Shown here piece by piece: positions 17,862 to 27,706 of a stretch of 64,000 bases of DNA. The notes under the pieces are model-generated. The model had not been told where the DNA came from and searched no databases. It saw nothing but the letters and a program-made list of their open reading frames with translations. The stretch is taken from the NCBI GenBank assembly GCA_018716725.1, contig DVJP01000066.1:23914-87913 (forward strand), given 5' to 3'. Position 1 is the first letter of the stretch; each line of letters opens with the position of its first letter. This DNA is from Candidatus Merdivicinus excrementipullorum. Lineage in GTDB: Bacteria; Bacillota; Clostridia; Oscillospirales; Ruminococcaceae. The translations under genes were made by a program, and so were the position numbers.

Positions 17862-20462
17862 TTGGGAAAGCTCTCTCCCATGATGCAGCAATATCAGGAA
17901 ATTAAGTCGCAGTATCCGGATTACATTCTGTTTTACCGCCTGGGCGACTTTTATGAAATGTTTTTTGACGACGCCCTCACCGCCTCCCGGGAATTGGAGC
18001 TGACCCTCACCGGCCGGGACTGCGGGCTGGAGGAACGGGCGCCCATGTGCGGCGTGCCCTACCACGCCTGCGACGTTTACCTGAAAAAGCTGGTGGAAAA
18101 AGGCTACAAGGTGGCCATCTGCGAACAGATGGAATCCCCCTACGAGGCCAAAGGCGTGGTGAAGCGGGAGGTCATCCGCATCACCACCCCCGGCACCATT
18201 GTGGAAGGGAGCATGCTGCCTGAAGGGGAGAACAACTATATCGCCAGCGTGTACTACGACCCCTCCGGCTACGGGGTCTGCTTTGCCGACGTTTCCACCG
18301 GCGAGGCCCGGTTCACCCAGTATACCGGTTCGGAACCGGAACGGGGGCTTATCAACGAATTGTCCCAGTTCGCCCCCAAGGAGCTGCTCATCAATCCCGC
18401 CTTTTCAGACTGCAAACAGGCCCGGGAGTTTGTCCAGAACCGGCTCCAGTGCGTGGTGGACCCGGTAAACGAGGAGGAATACCAGCAGAAAAAATGCGCC
18501 CGGGTGCTGTTGGAGCAGTTCGGCAAGGACCAGCTGGAAGGGCTGGAACTGCAAAAATCCCTTTTTGCCCTTTACGCCGTTTCGGCTTTGGTATCCTATT
18601 TGCAGGAAACCCAGAAATCCGGCGCGAAGCGGCTCACCACCCTGACCCGTTACAGCTCCGAGCAGTTTTTGTCCATCGATTTTACCGCCAGAAAAAATTT
18701 GGAACTGACCGAAACTCTCCGCACCCGGGAAAAACGTGGCTCCCTCCTTTGGGTGTTGGATAAAACCCGCACCGCCATGGGCAAGCGGCTCATGCGAAAA
18801 TATTTGGAACAGCCCCTGGCTTCCGTGGCCCAGATCACCCGGCGGCAGGCGGCAGTGGCGGAGCTTACCCAGAATACCATGGAACGGGCGGAACTGATTG
18901 AGGCCCTAAGCGACGTGTACGACCTGGAGCGGCTGATGACCAAGGTGGTTTACGGCACCGTCACCCCCCGGGAGCTTTTGTCTTTGGCCTATACGGCCTC
19001 CAACCTGCCCCGGGTGAAGGCGGCTTCCGCTAAGTTTTCCTCCACCCTCCTTTCGGAACTGCACCAACAGGTGGACACCCTGGAAAGCATGAAAAACTTA
19101 ATCGACGCCGCCATCGACCCGGAAGCCCCGGCCAACCGCAAGGACGGCGGCTACATCCGCAAGGGGTACCGGCCGGATTTGGACGAGCTGAAGGACATCC
19201 AGAAAAACGCCAAGGACTACCTGGCGCGGATTGAGGAACGGGAGCGGGAAGCCACCGGCATTAAAAACTTGAAAGTCAGCTATAACCGGGTGTTCGGCTA
19301 TTTTATCGAGGTCACCAAATCCTTTTTAAGCCAGGTGCCGGAGCATTACATCCGCAAGCAGACCTTAGTCGGCTCCGAACGGTACATCACCGAGGAATTA
19401 AAAGAGCTGGAAAGCAAGGTGCTCTACGCCAACGACCGGATGATCGCCATGGAATCGGAGCTTTATGAGGAAATCTGCAAGCAGGTTGCCGCCTGCCTGC
19501 CGGTGATCGAAGGCACCGCCTCCGCCGTGGCCCAGCTGGACGTGCTGGCGTCCTTGGCCCAGGTGGCGGTGGACAACCATTACGTCCAGCCGGAACTCTC
19601 TGTAAACGGGGAAATCCGCATTTTGGAGGGCCGGCACCCGGTGGTGGAAACCATGTTCCCACAGACCCCCTTTGTCCCCAACGACACCATGCTGGACAAC
19701 GGCGACAACCTGATTGCCGTCATTACCGGCCCCAATATGGCGGGAAAATCCACCTATATGCGCCAGGTGGCTTTAATCTGCATTATGGCCCAGATGGGTT
19801 CCTTTGTCCCGGCCAAATCGGCCACGGTCCCCATCCTGGACAAGGTGTTCACCCGGGTGGGGGCCTCCGACGACCTGACCGCCGGCCAGTCCACCTTTAT
19901 GGTGGAGATGAGCGAGGTGGCCTATATTCTCCAAAACGCCACCCCCAACAGCCTGGTGCTGCTGGACGAAATCGGCCGGGGGACCTCCACCTTCGACGGC
20001 ATGAGCATCGCCAAAGCGGTGGTGGAATACATCCTGAAGGAAAAGAAAATCCATGCCAAAACCCTCTTCGCCACCCATTACCACGAACTGACGGAACTGG
20101 AAAACCAGTACGACGGGGTGGTGAACTACAATATCGCCGTGAAAAAGCGGGGGGACGACATTATCTTCCTGCGGAAAATCCTCCGTGGCGGCGCGGACGA
20201 CAGCTACGGCATCGAGGTGGCAAAGCTTGCGGGGGTGCCGGACAAGGTCATCAAGCGGGCAAAGGTGATCCTCACCGAGCTGGAAAAAAGCGTCCAGAAG
20301 CCCAGCCTTACCTACCATGAGGAGCCGGAAACGGAGCAGATTTCCTTTTCCGACCAGTCGGACGTCCGGGCCGCCGACGCTCTGCGGAAAATGGACGTGG
20401 ACAGCATGACCCCCAGGGAAGCTTTGGAAGCCCTATACGAGCTGAAATCCATGCTCATGTAG
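17862..20462 (+). CDS. mutS: DNA mismatch recognition ATPase MutS
   Basis: I place the start at TTG 17862, 7-8 nt after AAGGAGGA, giving 866 residues beginning LGKLSPMMQQY; an earlier in-frame TTG at 17790 lacks a ribosome site. The mismatch-binding FYEMF motif is near residue 35, the core and clamp domains follow, and the ATPase has Walker A GPNMAGKSTY, the signature STFMVEM and Walker B LLDEIGRGTS. The C-terminus carries the small helix-turn-helix dimer region. It pairs with mutL 0.7 kb downstream. Confidence 0.96.
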   Translation: MGKLSPMMQQYQEIKSQYPDYILFYRLGDFYEMFFDDALTASRELELTLTGRDCGLEERAPMCGVPYHACDVYLKKLVEKGYKVAICEQMESPYEAKGVVKREVIRITTPGTIVEGSMLPEGENNYIASVYYDPSGYGVCFADVSTGEARFTQYTGSEPERGLINELSQFAPKELLINPAFSDCKQAREFVQNRLQCVVDPVNEEEYQQKKCARVLLEQFGKDQLEGLELQKSLFALYAVSALVSYLQETQKSGAKRLTTLTRYSSEQFLSIDFTARKNLELTETLRTREKRGSLLWVLDKTRTAMGKRLMRKYLEQPLASVAQITRRQAAVAELTQNTMERAELIEALSDVYDLERLMTKVVYGTVTPRELLSLAYTASNLPRVKAASAKFSSTLLSELHQQVDTLESMKNLIDAAIDPEAPANRKDGGYIRKGYRPDLDELKDIQKNAKDYLARIEEREREATGIKNLKVSYNRVFGYFIEVTKSFLSQVPEHYIRKQTLVGSERYITEELKELESKVLYANDRMIAMESELYEEICKQVAACLPVIEGTASAVAQLDVLASLAQVAVDNHYVQPELSVNGEIRILEGRHPVVETMFPQTPFVPNDTMLDNGDNLIAVITGPNMAGKSTYMRQVALICIMAQMGSFVPAKSATVPILDKVFTRVGASDDLTAGQSTFMVEMSEVAYILQNATPNSLVLLDEIGRGTSTFDGMSIAKAVVEYILKEKKIHAKTLFATHYHELTELENQYDGVVNYNIAVKKRGDDIIFLRKILRGGADDSYGIEVAKLAGVPDKVIKRAKVILTELEKSVQKPSLTYHEEPETEQISFSDQSDVRAADALRKMDVDSMTPREALEALYELKSMLM

Positions 20463-20701
20463 CGGCGAACCGCCGCTGGTAATTCGCCGCAGCCGTCCTG
20501 CCGCGCGTCGGGTTCCTGAACGGCGGGATGAACCGCCGTTTTCGGTACAGATTCCCCGGAAGGGCGTCCAGGCATATTGTAGGGGCGAACTGTGTTCGCC
20601 TTGCAAATGAAACCCTGCAAAAATGTAGGGGGCGATGCCCGCATCGCCCCGGGTTTCCCAATCAAAAATATTTTCGAGCGGTAAAAAGGAGATAGGATTT
20701 T
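20463..20701 (+). repeat. Intergenic hairpins and two GTAGGGG-type palindromes
   Basis: A hairpin AGCGGCG-AAC-CGCCGCT begins inside the mutS stop codon (20461-20477), and AACGGCGG-GATGAA-CCGCCGTT (20519-20540) could act as a weak terminator. Two copies of the GTAGGGG palindrome follow: 20578-20600 with inner arms GGCGAAC/GTTCGCC, and 20624-20651 with GGGCGATGC/GCATCGCCC. No gene is visible. Confidence 0.75.
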
Positions 20702-21172
20702 ATGGCAATGAACTGGAAGCGGTTTTCCGTCTGGGGCGTTTTGTCCCTTCTTCTGCTAATAGGCGTCTCCGCCCTGTTTGCCGTCAAAGGTGTCCGGCCG
20801 GTTTCCATGGGCGGGACCGGGGAAACCACCGCTTACGCCTTTTTCCTGACCATCCTCTACATTTTGGACTGCTTTTGCCTTTGCCTTATCGGCGGGATGA
20901 AGCGCCAGCCGGCCTTTCCTGCGGCCCTGGCCGTGATGACCGGGCTTCTGCTGGCCTTCCCGGGCTTTTGGGGCGCGCCCTTTTACGGCATTGTTCTGCA
21001 GTTTTCCGGCGGAGAAGGGATGCTGCGGATTTCCGGCGGGGCCCTTCTGCTTTTGGGTATGTTAGGATTTTGGGGCGGCATGGTCCTCCGGGAAAAGCGG
21101 GGCTGCGGCGCGCCGGTGCGGAGGCCCCAGGTACCGTCGCTGCTGGATGAGGACGAGGACGACGAAGAGTAA
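20702..21172 (+). CDS. Small integral membrane protein of unknown function
   Basis: The 156-residue protein has four predicted membrane helices (about 11-31, 43-64, 70-88, 108-130) and ends in a highly acidic tail (LLDEDEDDEE). An AAAGGAG lies about 11 nt before the ATG. I do not recognise a family. It sits between mutS and mutL, 20 bp before mutL, and is probably co-transcribed with it. No catalytic motif is seen. Confidence 0.7.
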   Translation: MAMNWKRFSVWGVLSLLLLIGVSALFAVKGVRPVSMGGTGETTAYAFFLTILYILDCFCLCLIGGMKRQPAFPAALAVMTGLLLAFPGFWGAPFYGIVLQFSGGEGMLRISGGALLLLGMLGFWGGMVLREKRGCGAPVRRPQVPSLLDEDEDDEE

Positions 21173-21192
21173 TTCTGGAAAGGAGGAATTTC

Positions 21193-23124
21193 ATGCCGAA
21201 AATCAACGTGCTGCCGGGGGCGGTTTCGGAGCTGATCGCTGCGGGCGAGGTTATTGAACGCCCGGCTTCCATCGTCAAGGAGCTGGTGGAAAACTCCATC
21301 GACGCCGGGGCCTCCACCATTACGGTGGAGCTGCAAAACGGCGGCGTCCGGTACCTGCGGATTACCGACAACGGCTGCGGCATTTCGGCGGAGGACGCAC
21401 CGGTTGCTTTCCTGCGCCACGCCACCAGCAAGGTGCGGACGGCGGCGGACCTGGATTTCATCGGCACCCTGGGCTTCCGGGGGGAGGCTTTGGCCTCCAT
21501 CGCCGCCGTTTCCCATGTGGAAATGCTGACCCGGACGGCGGAATCGGAAACCGGCGTCCGGGTGGAGGTTTCCGCTTCGGAGGTGGAAAGCGTCACTGAG
21601 GCCGGATGCCCTGTTGGGACCACCATTGTGGTGCGGGACGTGTTTTACAATGTCCCGGCAAGGCTCAAATTCCTCAAAAAGGATGTGTCCGAAGCCAACG
21701 CCGTGGAGAATATCCTGGAAAAAATCGCCCTCTCCCACCCGGAAATTTCCTTTAAGTTTGTCCGGGACGGCCGCCAGGCCTTCCACACCCCCGGGGACGG
21801 CCAGCTCTTAAGCGTTGTCTACACCATTTTCGGCCGGGAGTTTTCCCAAAACCTTCTGCCGGTGGATTACGAGCTGGGGGGCGTGCATGTCGCCGGCTAC
21901 GCTGGGAAGCCCATGTACAGCCGCCCCAACCGCACCATGCAGCACTTTTTCGTCAACGGCCGCTACACTAAGACCCGGACCGGCGGCGTAGCCTTGGAGG
22001 AAGCCTATCGTTCCTCCATTATGACCGGCAAATTCCCCGCCTGCGTTTTGGACATCCGCCTGCCCTGCAATATGGTGGACGTCAACGTCCACCCGGCCAA
22101 AATTGAGGTGCGGTTCGTCAGCGAGAAGGCCGTTTTCGACGCCGTTTATTTTGCCGTCAAAGGGGCCATCGCCCTGGGCAACGAAATTGCCCCCCGGGAA
22201 AAACAGCCGGAACCGGCTCAGAAAAAGGCTTCCGTGAACCCGCTGGCCCAATTTTCGGTGCAGGAAGGGGAACAGCAGCTCTTTTCCGCCTCCATTTTGG
22301 AGGAAAAAACGCCGGATGCTCCAAAGGAAAAGCCGCCGGAGCCGGCTTTGGAGGAAACGCCTGCCATACCGCCGGAAAAACAGCGGGAAATCTATCGAAA
22401 GCCCATAGTGGCTGATGAACCGGTTTACCATGCGGGAACACAGCCTGCCGCGGCCAATCTCCCCGCAAACAGCCGGTGGGATGTGGAGCCGGAGGAAGAA
22501 CCCGCCCCGGAACCGGCGGTTCCGGAGAAAGCCCCTCCGCAGCCCAAACGCCAGTACCGGATCCGGGTGCTTGGGGAACTCTTCTCCACCTATATCGCAG
22601 CCCAGATCGACGACGCCTTCGCCCTTATTGACAAGCACGCCGCCCACGAGCGGATCCTTTATAATCAGCTGAAGGAAAAGCAGGAGGGCTTGGAAAAGCA
22701 GTACCTTCTTACGGCTCTGACCGTGACCCTTTCCCGGGCGGAGCATGAGGCGGCTTTGGAAAGATTGGATACCCTTTCCAAACTGGGCTTTTTGGCGGAG
22801 GACTTCGGCGGGAACGCCATGGTGCTCCGGGCCGTCCCGGCAGTGGCGGCGTCCTCCGGGCCAAAGGAGATGTTTTTGGAGGTGGTTTCCTCCCTGTCCC
22901 AGATGCGGAAAAAGGAGCTGCCGGAGGTGGTGGAGGACATCCTCCACCGCATTGCCTGCCGCAGCGCCGTGAAAGGCGGCGACCAGAACAATCCCGAGGA
23001 GCTGAAGCGCTTAGTGGAAACCGTCTGCCAGGATGAGAACGTCCGGTTCTGCCCCCACGGCCGGCCGGTGATTATCCAGTATTCCCGGTCCGATTTGGAA
23101 AAGCTCTTTGGCCGGATTCAGTAG
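21193..23124 (+). CDS. mutL: DNA mismatch repair protein MutL
   Basis: The 643-residue protein has the GHKL ATPase motifs IAAGEVIERPASIVKELVENS, ITDNGCGIS and GTLGFRGEAL. A Pro/Glu-rich linker (about 335-450) precedes the C-terminal dimerisation/endonuclease domain, which includes QIDDAFALIDKHAAHERI and CRSAVKGGD with the C-terminal CPHGRPV motif. These metal-site motifs indicate a nicking MutL, as expected for a bacterium without MutH. Confidence 0.96.
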   Translation: MPKINVLPGAVSELIAAGEVIERPASIVKELVENSIDAGASTITVELQNGGVRYLRITDNGCGISAEDAPVAFLRHATSKVRTAADLDFIGTLGFRGEALASIAAVSHVEMLTRTAESETGVRVEVSASEVESVTEAGCPVGTTIVVRDVFYNVPARLKFLKKDVSEANAVENILEKIALSHPEISFKFVRDGRQAFHTPGDGQLLSVVYTIFGREFSQNLLPVDYELGGVHVAGYAGKPMYSRPNRTMQHFFVNGRYTKTRTGGVALEEAYRSSIMTGKFPACVLDIRLPCNMVDVNVHPAKIEVRFVSEKAVFDAVYFAVKGAIALGNEIAPREKQPEPAQKKASVNPLAQFSVQEGEQQLFSASILEEKTPDAPKEKPPEPALEETPAIPPEKQREIYRKPIVADEPVYHAGTQPAAANLPANSRWDVEPEEEPAPEPAVPEKAPPQPKRQYRIRVLGELFSTYIAAQIDDAFALIDKHAAHERILYNQLKEKQEGLEKQYLLTALTVTLSRAEHEAALERLDTLSKLGFLAEDFGGNAMVLRAVPAVAASSGPKEMFLEVVSSLSQMRKKELPEVVEDILHRIACRSAVKGGDQNNPEELKRLVETVCQDENVRFCPHGRPVIIQYSRSDLEKLFGRIQ

Positions 23125-23134
23125 GAGGGAAGGA

Positions 23135-24106
23135 ATGGAACAGACAAAAATCCCGGTTATCGCCGTTTTAGGCCCCACCGCCTCCGGCAAAACCGCCCTT
23201 TCCATCGCTTTAGCCAAGGAACTGGGCGGGGAGGTGGTTTCCGCCGATTCCATGCAGATTTACCGGGGTATGGATATTGCCACGGCAAAGCCCACCAAGG
23301 ACGAAATGGACGGAGTGCCCCACCATTTGATCGGCTATGTGGGGCCGGAGGAACCCTACAGCCTTGGCCGCTACGCCGCCGACGCCCACGCCGCCATTGG
23401 GGAAGTATGGAGCCGGGGCAGGCTGCCCATCCTCTGCGGCGGCACCGGGCTTTATATGGACACGGTGCTGGACAACCGGGACATCGGCGAAACCGGCAGC
23501 GACCCGGCCATCCGCCGGGAGCTTTCGGACCTGGCCAAAGAACGGGGCGGGGAATACCTGCTTTCCGTCCTCCGGGAGTTTGACCCGGAAACCGCCGCCT
23601 CCCTCCACGCAAACAACCTCCCCCGGATTATCCGGGCCATTGAGGTGTACCGCCTTTCCGGCGTCACTATGTCTGAATTGCAGCGGAGAAGCCGGGAAAC
23701 TCCGGAACGTTATCACACCCTTCGAATCGGCATCGCCTATCAGGACCGGGCGGTCCTCTATGACCGCATCAACCGCCGGGTGGATCTGATGATGGAGGAA
23801 GGGCTTTTGGAAGAAGCCAAGGCCTTCCGGGCGGAAAACCTTGGCACCTCCGCCCAGGCCATTGGCTATAAGGAGCTTTTCCCTTATTTGGACGGGGAAA
23901 AGAGCCTTTTGGAATGTTTGGAATCCTTAAAGCAGGCCACCCGGCGCTACGCCAAGCGGCAGCTGACCTGGTTTCGGAAGGACGGCCGCATTTACTGGGT
24001 GTATCCGGACGCGGAGGACGCCAAAGGCCGCGCTTTGGAACTGGCCCGGCGGTTTTTAGAGGGCGGAAATTTGGAAAATCCTGGAAAATTAATAGAAAAC
24101 TGTTGA
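23135..24106 (+). CDS. miaA: tRNA dimethylallyltransferase MiaA
   Basis: The start at ATG 23135 follows AGGAGGGAAGGA by a short spacer (323 residues, MEQTKIPVIAVLGPTASGKT). An earlier in-frame ATG at 23108 lies inside mutL. Walker A GPTASGKT, the DSMQIYRGMDIATAKP motif and GGTGLYMDTV identify the family. It prenylates A37, after which MiaB adds the methylthio group. The order mutL-miaA-hfq is conserved widely. Confidence 0.95.
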   Translation: MEQTKIPVIAVLGPTASGKTALSIALAKELGGEVVSADSMQIYRGMDIATAKPTKDEMDGVPHHLIGYVGPEEPYSLGRYAADAHAAIGEVWSRGRLPILCGGTGLYMDTVLDNRDIGETGSDPAIRRELSDLAKERGGEYLLSVLREFDPETAASLHANNLPRIIRAIEVYRLSGVTMSELQRRSRETPERYHTLRIGIAYQDRAVLYDRINRRVDLMMEEGLLEEAKAFRAENLGTSAQAIGYKELFPYLDGEKSLLECLESLKQATRRYAKRQLTWFRKDGRIYWVYPDAEDAKGRALELARRFLEGGNLENPGKLIENC

Positions 24107-24144
24107 TTTCTGCGAAAAATATTCAGGAAAATTCTAATTTTCTA

Positions 24145-24174
24145 CTGGCAAAACGGCGGGGGATATGCTACAAT
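24145..24174 (+). promoter_or_regulatory. Probable promoter of hfq
   Basis: A -10 TACAAT at 24169-24174 is preceded at 18 bp by CTGGCA (24145-24150), a partial match to TTGACA. The leader to hfq would be about 40 nt. Confidence 0.5.
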
Positions 24175-24217
24175 AAGAACATACTGTTTTGTAATATTTC
24201 CACAAGGGGGAAAACTG

Positions 24218-24466
24218 ATGAAAAACTTAAATCTGCAGGATGTTTTCCTGAACCAGGTCCGCAAGGAACGGACCACCGTCACCATCTATCTCACCAACGG
24301 TTTTCAATTCCGGGGCGTGGTCAAGGGCTTTGACAATTACATTATTGTGCTGGACTGCGACGGCAAGCAGAATATTGTTTACAAGCACGCGGTTTCCACC
24401 ATTATCCCGGCCCGGCCGGTTTCCCTCCTGAACACCCAGGAAAGTGAAGAGGAAACGGAAAATTGA
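24218..24466 (+). CDS. hfq: RNA-binding protein Hfq
   Basis: The 82-residue protein has the Sm1 motif ([20 protein letters not shown] then [15 protein letters not shown]) and Sm2 ([13 protein letters not shown]). It forms a hexameric ring that binds small RNAs and A-rich RNA. Start ATG is supported by AAGGGGG. It overlaps the next gene by 4 bp. Confidence 0.96.
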   Translation: MKNLNLQDVFLNQVRKERTTVTIYLTNGFQFRGVVKGFDNYIIVLDCDGKQNIVYKHAVSTIIPARPVSLLNTQESEEETEN

Positions 24467-25692
24467 ACGACCGCATCATCCGGATTTCCGCGTTGATCCT
24501 GTCGGCCTTCCTCATTATTTATGTGGGCGTTCAGATAGCGGGGCGCAGGGAGCAGCAGTACACCGTCCAGACGGTTTACGACCAGACGGTTACCCAGAGC
24601 ATCTCGGTGGAAGGGGTGTTTGTCCGGGACGAAACGGTGATCCCCATTGAAACCGGCGGCGTTGTGACTCCCCTTTACAGCGTGGGGACCAAGGTTGCCG
24701 TCAATACCCATCTGGGGGACGTTTACAGCGACCAGTCCGCCGTCCGGGCCCAATACCAGGCCCAGAACCTGGAAGCCTCCATCAGCGCCCTGCAAAAGGC
24801 CCAGTCCACCACCTCCAGCACCGATGTGGTAAAGCCGGACACCTTAAACGGCCAGGCTGCGGAGTATGTGTCCCAGCTGCTGGCCGCCCGGGACAAGCAG
24901 GACCTGTCCGGGCTTGCCTCCATTAAAAGCGGCCTTATGGAAACCTTGGCCAAGCGGGCCATTGTGGTGGACGGGGTGGAAAACTTTGACGGCCGCATCA
25001 CTCAGCTGCAAAGCGACCTTCAGAATGTTCAGGGGCTGGTTTCTTCCCAGATCCATTCCTTTACCTCCACGGCCTCCGGCTATTTTGTGGACCATGTGGA
25101 CGGGCTGGAAGGGACCATGACAAAGGAATACCTGGATTCCATGTCCGCTTCCGACCTTCAGGACTGGCTTGCTGGCTATACCGGCTACCAGGCGGACCAG
25201 AGCGCCGTGAAAATCGTCGGCGCCCACCGGTGGACCTTTGCCACGGTGGTGACGGAGGAGCAGATGCAGGCCTTGTCTAACCAGTCCAGAGTGACCCTGC
25301 GGTTCCCCGGAGCCGGAGACGTGACCTGCTCCATTGCCGATTCGGTGCGCCAGGAGGAAACGGGGCTTTATAAGCTGTATCTGGAAGGGGATTCCGTCAA
25401 CCAATACCTGCTGGGTTCCCGGGTGCAGACGGCGGAAATCATTATTGACGAGTACCGGGGCATTAAAATCCCCAAGGAGGCCATCCGCTTCGTGGACGAC
25501 CAGATGGGGGTGTACATCCAAGCCGGGAATAAACTGTATTTCCGGTATATCGATCAGATTTACGAAACCACCGACTATATCTTAAGCTACCCCTATTACC
25601 AGGGCGGCGCCGATGGGAAAGAGTATGTCAAAATGTATGACACCATTGTAGTGAAGGGCAAGGATCTTTATGATGGAAAGCTTGTTGAATGA
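24463..25692 (+). CDS. HlyD-like membrane-anchored adaptor protein
   Basis: The 409-residue protein starts at a TTG overlapping the hfq stop, with AAGAGGAAAC just upstream. One N-terminal TM helix (about 6-24) precedes a periplasmic-adaptor-like beta-barrel/lipoyl half ([25 protein letters not shown]), a helical hairpin (about 85-170) and a second barrel segment. This is the architecture of HlyD family adaptors, but there is no ABC transporter or RND pump beside it. The position hfq-here-yggS-sepF suggests a link to division or envelope biology. The substrate is unknown. Confidence 0.75.
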   Translation: MNDRIIRISALILSAFLIIYVGVQIAGRREQQYTVQTVYDQTVTQSISVEGVFVRDETVIPIETGGVVTPLYSVGTKVAVNTHLGDVYSDQSAVRAQYQAQNLEASISALQKAQSTTSSTDVVKPDTLNGQAAEYVSQLLAARDKQDLSGLASIKSGLMETLAKRAIVVDGVENFDGRITQLQSDLQNVQGLVSSQIHSFTSTASGYFVDHVDGLEGTMTKEYLDSMSASDLQDWLAGYTGYQADQSAVKIVGAHRWTFATVVTEEQMQALSNQSRVTLRFPGAGDVTCSIADSVRQEETGLYKLYLEGDSVNQYLLGSRVQTAEIIIDEYRGIKIPKEAIRFVDDQMGVYIQAGNKLYFRYIDQIYETTDYILSYPYYQGGADGKEYVKMYDTIVVKGKDLYDGKLVE

Positions 25693-26389
25693 CCGCGCTT
25701 CGGACGCCAAAGCCATCCGGGAAAATATCCGGGCAATCCGGGAAAGGATGGCGGAGGCCGCCGTCAAGGCAGGGCGGGACCCGGGGGAAATCCAGCTGAT
25801 GGCGGTGACCAAAACCGTCCCGGCCTTCCGTGTGAACCTGGCTTTGCAGGAGGGCGTCCGGCTGCTGGGAGAAAACCGGGTCCAGGAGTGCTGTGAAAAA
25901 TACCAAAATTATGCCTGCGGCGCCAATGCAATTCACTTTATCGGCCACTTGCAGACCAATAAGATTCGCGATATAATAGACAAAGTAGGGATGATAGAAT
26001 CGGTGGATTCTATCCGGCTTTCCGCCGCCCTCCAGGCGGAGTGCGAAAAGCGCGGGAAATCCCTCGGTATCCTGCTGCAAGTCAATATCGGGGCGGAGGA
26101 AACCAAGTCCGGGTTCCTGCCGGAAGCATTGCTCCCGGCGGCGAAGGAGATCCGGGAAGGATTCCCCTCTTTGAAAATCTGCGGCCTGATGACTGTTCCG
26201 CCCAGGGCGGACGGGGATTACTGGCTGCAAAAAACCAGGGAACTTTTTGAAAAACTAAAGGATTCTTCCCCGGAAGGTCAAAAACCGGCGGCGCTGTCCA
26301 TGGGAATGTCGGAGGATTTTGAGGCGGCCATCGGCTGCGGTTCCACCCAGGTCCGCATCGGACGGGGAATCTTTGGGGAACGCAAATAA
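25670..26389 (+). CDS. yggS: YggS family PLP homeostasis protein
   Basis: The 239-residue protein is a single-domain alanine-racemase-fold protein. Lys in LMAVTKTVP is the PLP lysine, GENRVQE and HFIGHLQTNK are diagnostic, and SMGMSEDFEAAIGCGSTQVRIGRGIFG closes the PLP phosphate site. It overlaps the previous gene by 23 bp. In Firmicutes yggS (ylmE) normally precedes sepF (ylmF), as here. Confidence 0.93.
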   Translation: MMESLLNDRASDAKAIRENIRAIRERMAEAAVKAGRDPGEIQLMAVTKTVPAFRVNLALQEGVRLLGENRVQECCEKYQNYACGANAIHFIGHLQTNKIRDIIDKVGMIESVDSIRLSAALQAECEKRGKSLGILLQVNIGAEETKSGFLPEALLPAAKEIREGFPSLKICGLMTVPPRADGDYWLQKTRELFEKLKDSSPEGQKPAALSMGMSEDFEAAIGCGSTQVRIGRGIFGERK

Positions 26390-26406
26390 AAGAAAGGCGG
26401 AGAGCA

Positions 26407-26868
26407 ATGGGCTTTGTTGGAAAACTGAGAGACATGTTTACCGAATACGACGACGAGTACGATGAGCAGATGGAGGACGCGCCTGAGATCGACGATTTCG
26501 ACCAGATCAAGCGGGAAAGCGCCCAGACTAACTACGATATCCCCCCTTCCGCTGCGGCCAACCGCAGCAAGGTGGTGAATATCCACGCCACCACCCAGCT
26601 TCAGGTGGTGCTGGTAAAACCCGAGCGTTTTGAGGACGCCCGGGGCATCGCGGAGCACTTAAACGCCAAGCGCACCGTGGTTTTGAACCTGGAATCCGCG
26701 TCGCCGGAGCTGTCCAGAAGGCTTCTGGACTTTTTAAGCGGCGTTGCCTTCGCAAACCACGGCGAGGTGCAGCGGGTTGCCGCCGCAACCTTTATTATCC
26801 TGCCTTCCAACGTGAACCTCATGGGCAACCTTCTGGATGAACTGGAAGACAGCGGCGTTTATTTTTAA
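26407..26868 (+). CDS. sepF: Cell division protein SepF
   Basis: The 153-residue protein has an N-terminal amphipathic membrane-binding segment (GFVGKLRDMF), an acidic linker, and a C-terminal DUF552 domain (about 65-150) with LNLESASPELSRRLLDFLSG and ATFIILPSNV. It anchors FtsZ at the division site. RBS AGAAAGGCGGAG is clear. The stop overlaps the next start as TAATG. Confidence 0.93.
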   Translation: MGFVGKLRDMFTEYDDEYDEQMEDAPEIDDFDQIKRESAQTNYDIPPSAAANRSKVVNIHATTQLQVVLVKPERFEDARGIAEHLNAKRTVVLNLESASPELSRRLLDFLSGVAFANHGEVQRVAAATFIILPSNVNLMGNLLDELEDSGVYF

Positions 26869-27623
26869 TGGATAAACAGCAAAAGGAACAGGAATATTTT
26901 TTGGCCCGCATCCGCAGCCTTTTTGAATTGTGTGAACGGCAGGGATGTCCGAAATTTTCGGATTTCCTCACCGAGGAGCAGGCGGCCCAGATCCGTCCTT
27001 TGGCGGAACGCTCCGGGTTGGAAACCCTTTTCTGGGGCGGCTTTGAGGGGGCTTTGCGGGTGATGCTGGGGGTTTTCCCGGACTGGATGGAACCGGACCC
27101 GGAGGAATTCCCCATTGTAGGGTGCACCTTCCGGTATCCTGCGGCTTACTCTTTGACCCACCGGGATTTTCTGGGTTCTTTGATGGCCCAGCAGATCCGG
27201 CGGGAAATGGTGGGGGACATCGTGGTGCGGCCCGGGGAAACCTACGTCTTTGCCGACAAACGGGTGGAAAAGGTCCTGCTGACCCAGCTTGACCGCATCG
27301 GAAGGGTTGGCGTTCAGATAGAGAAAGGGACGCCGGCCAATTTCCAGGTTATCCAGGATTTCCGGGAAATAAAGGGGACCCTTGCTTCCCTGCGGCTGGA
27401 CGCGGCGGTGGCCTTGTGCTGCGGTGTAAGCCGGGAAAAGGCGTCGGCCCTGATTGGGGCGGGGATGGTTCAGAAAAACCACTGCCCCGCGGAAAACGGC
27501 AGTATCCAGCTGGCGGACGGTGATATCCTGACAGTCCGGGGAAAAGGAAAGTTCCGCCTGGAAACAGACGGCGCCCTGACCCGGAAAGGGAGAATCGCCG
27601 TGCGCATTTTGCAGTATCTTTAG
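26868..27623 (+). CDS. ylmH: YlmH-type S4-domain RNA-binding protein
   Basis: The 251-residue protein has an N-terminal YlmH domain (for example GCTFRYPAAYSLTHRDFLGS, LMAQQIRREMVGDI) and a C-terminal S4 domain (LRLDAAVALCCGVSREKAS). YlmH proteins associate with ribosomes and have been linked to rescue of stalled large subunits. The sepF-ylmH-divIVA order matches Bacillus and Clostridium. Confidence 0.9.
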   Translation: MDKQQKEQEYFLARIRSLFELCERQGCPKFSDFLTEEQAAQIRPLAERSGLETLFWGGFEGALRVMLGVFPDWMEPDPEEFPIVGCTFRYPAAYSLTHRDFLGSLMAQQIRREMVGDIVVRPGETYVFADKRVEKVLLTQLDRIGRVGVQIEKGTPANFQVIQDFREIKGTLASLRLDAAVALCCGVSREKASALIGAGMVQKNHCPAENGSIQLADGDILTVRGKGKFRLETDGALTRKGRIAVRILQYL

Positions 27624-27632
27624 AAAAAATCC

Positions 27633-27683
27633 CGCAAAGCCATCGGAAAAACCGGGCCTTTCGGCTTTTCCGGCTGCTTTGCG
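27633..27683 (+). promoter_or_regulatory. Extended imperfect hairpin between ylmH and divIVA
   Basis: CGCAAAGC (27633-27640) pairs with GCTTTGCG (27676-27683), and inside a 3x3 internal loop CGGAAAA (27644-27650) pairs with TTTTCCG (27666-27672). A further CCG/CGG pair closes the tip. No T-run follows, so a role as leader structure or processing site is more likely than termination. The divIVA Shine-Dalgarno starts 8 nt after it. Confidence 0.6.
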
Positions 27684-27706
27684 TCAGAAAAGGAAAGGTG
27701 AAAAGG

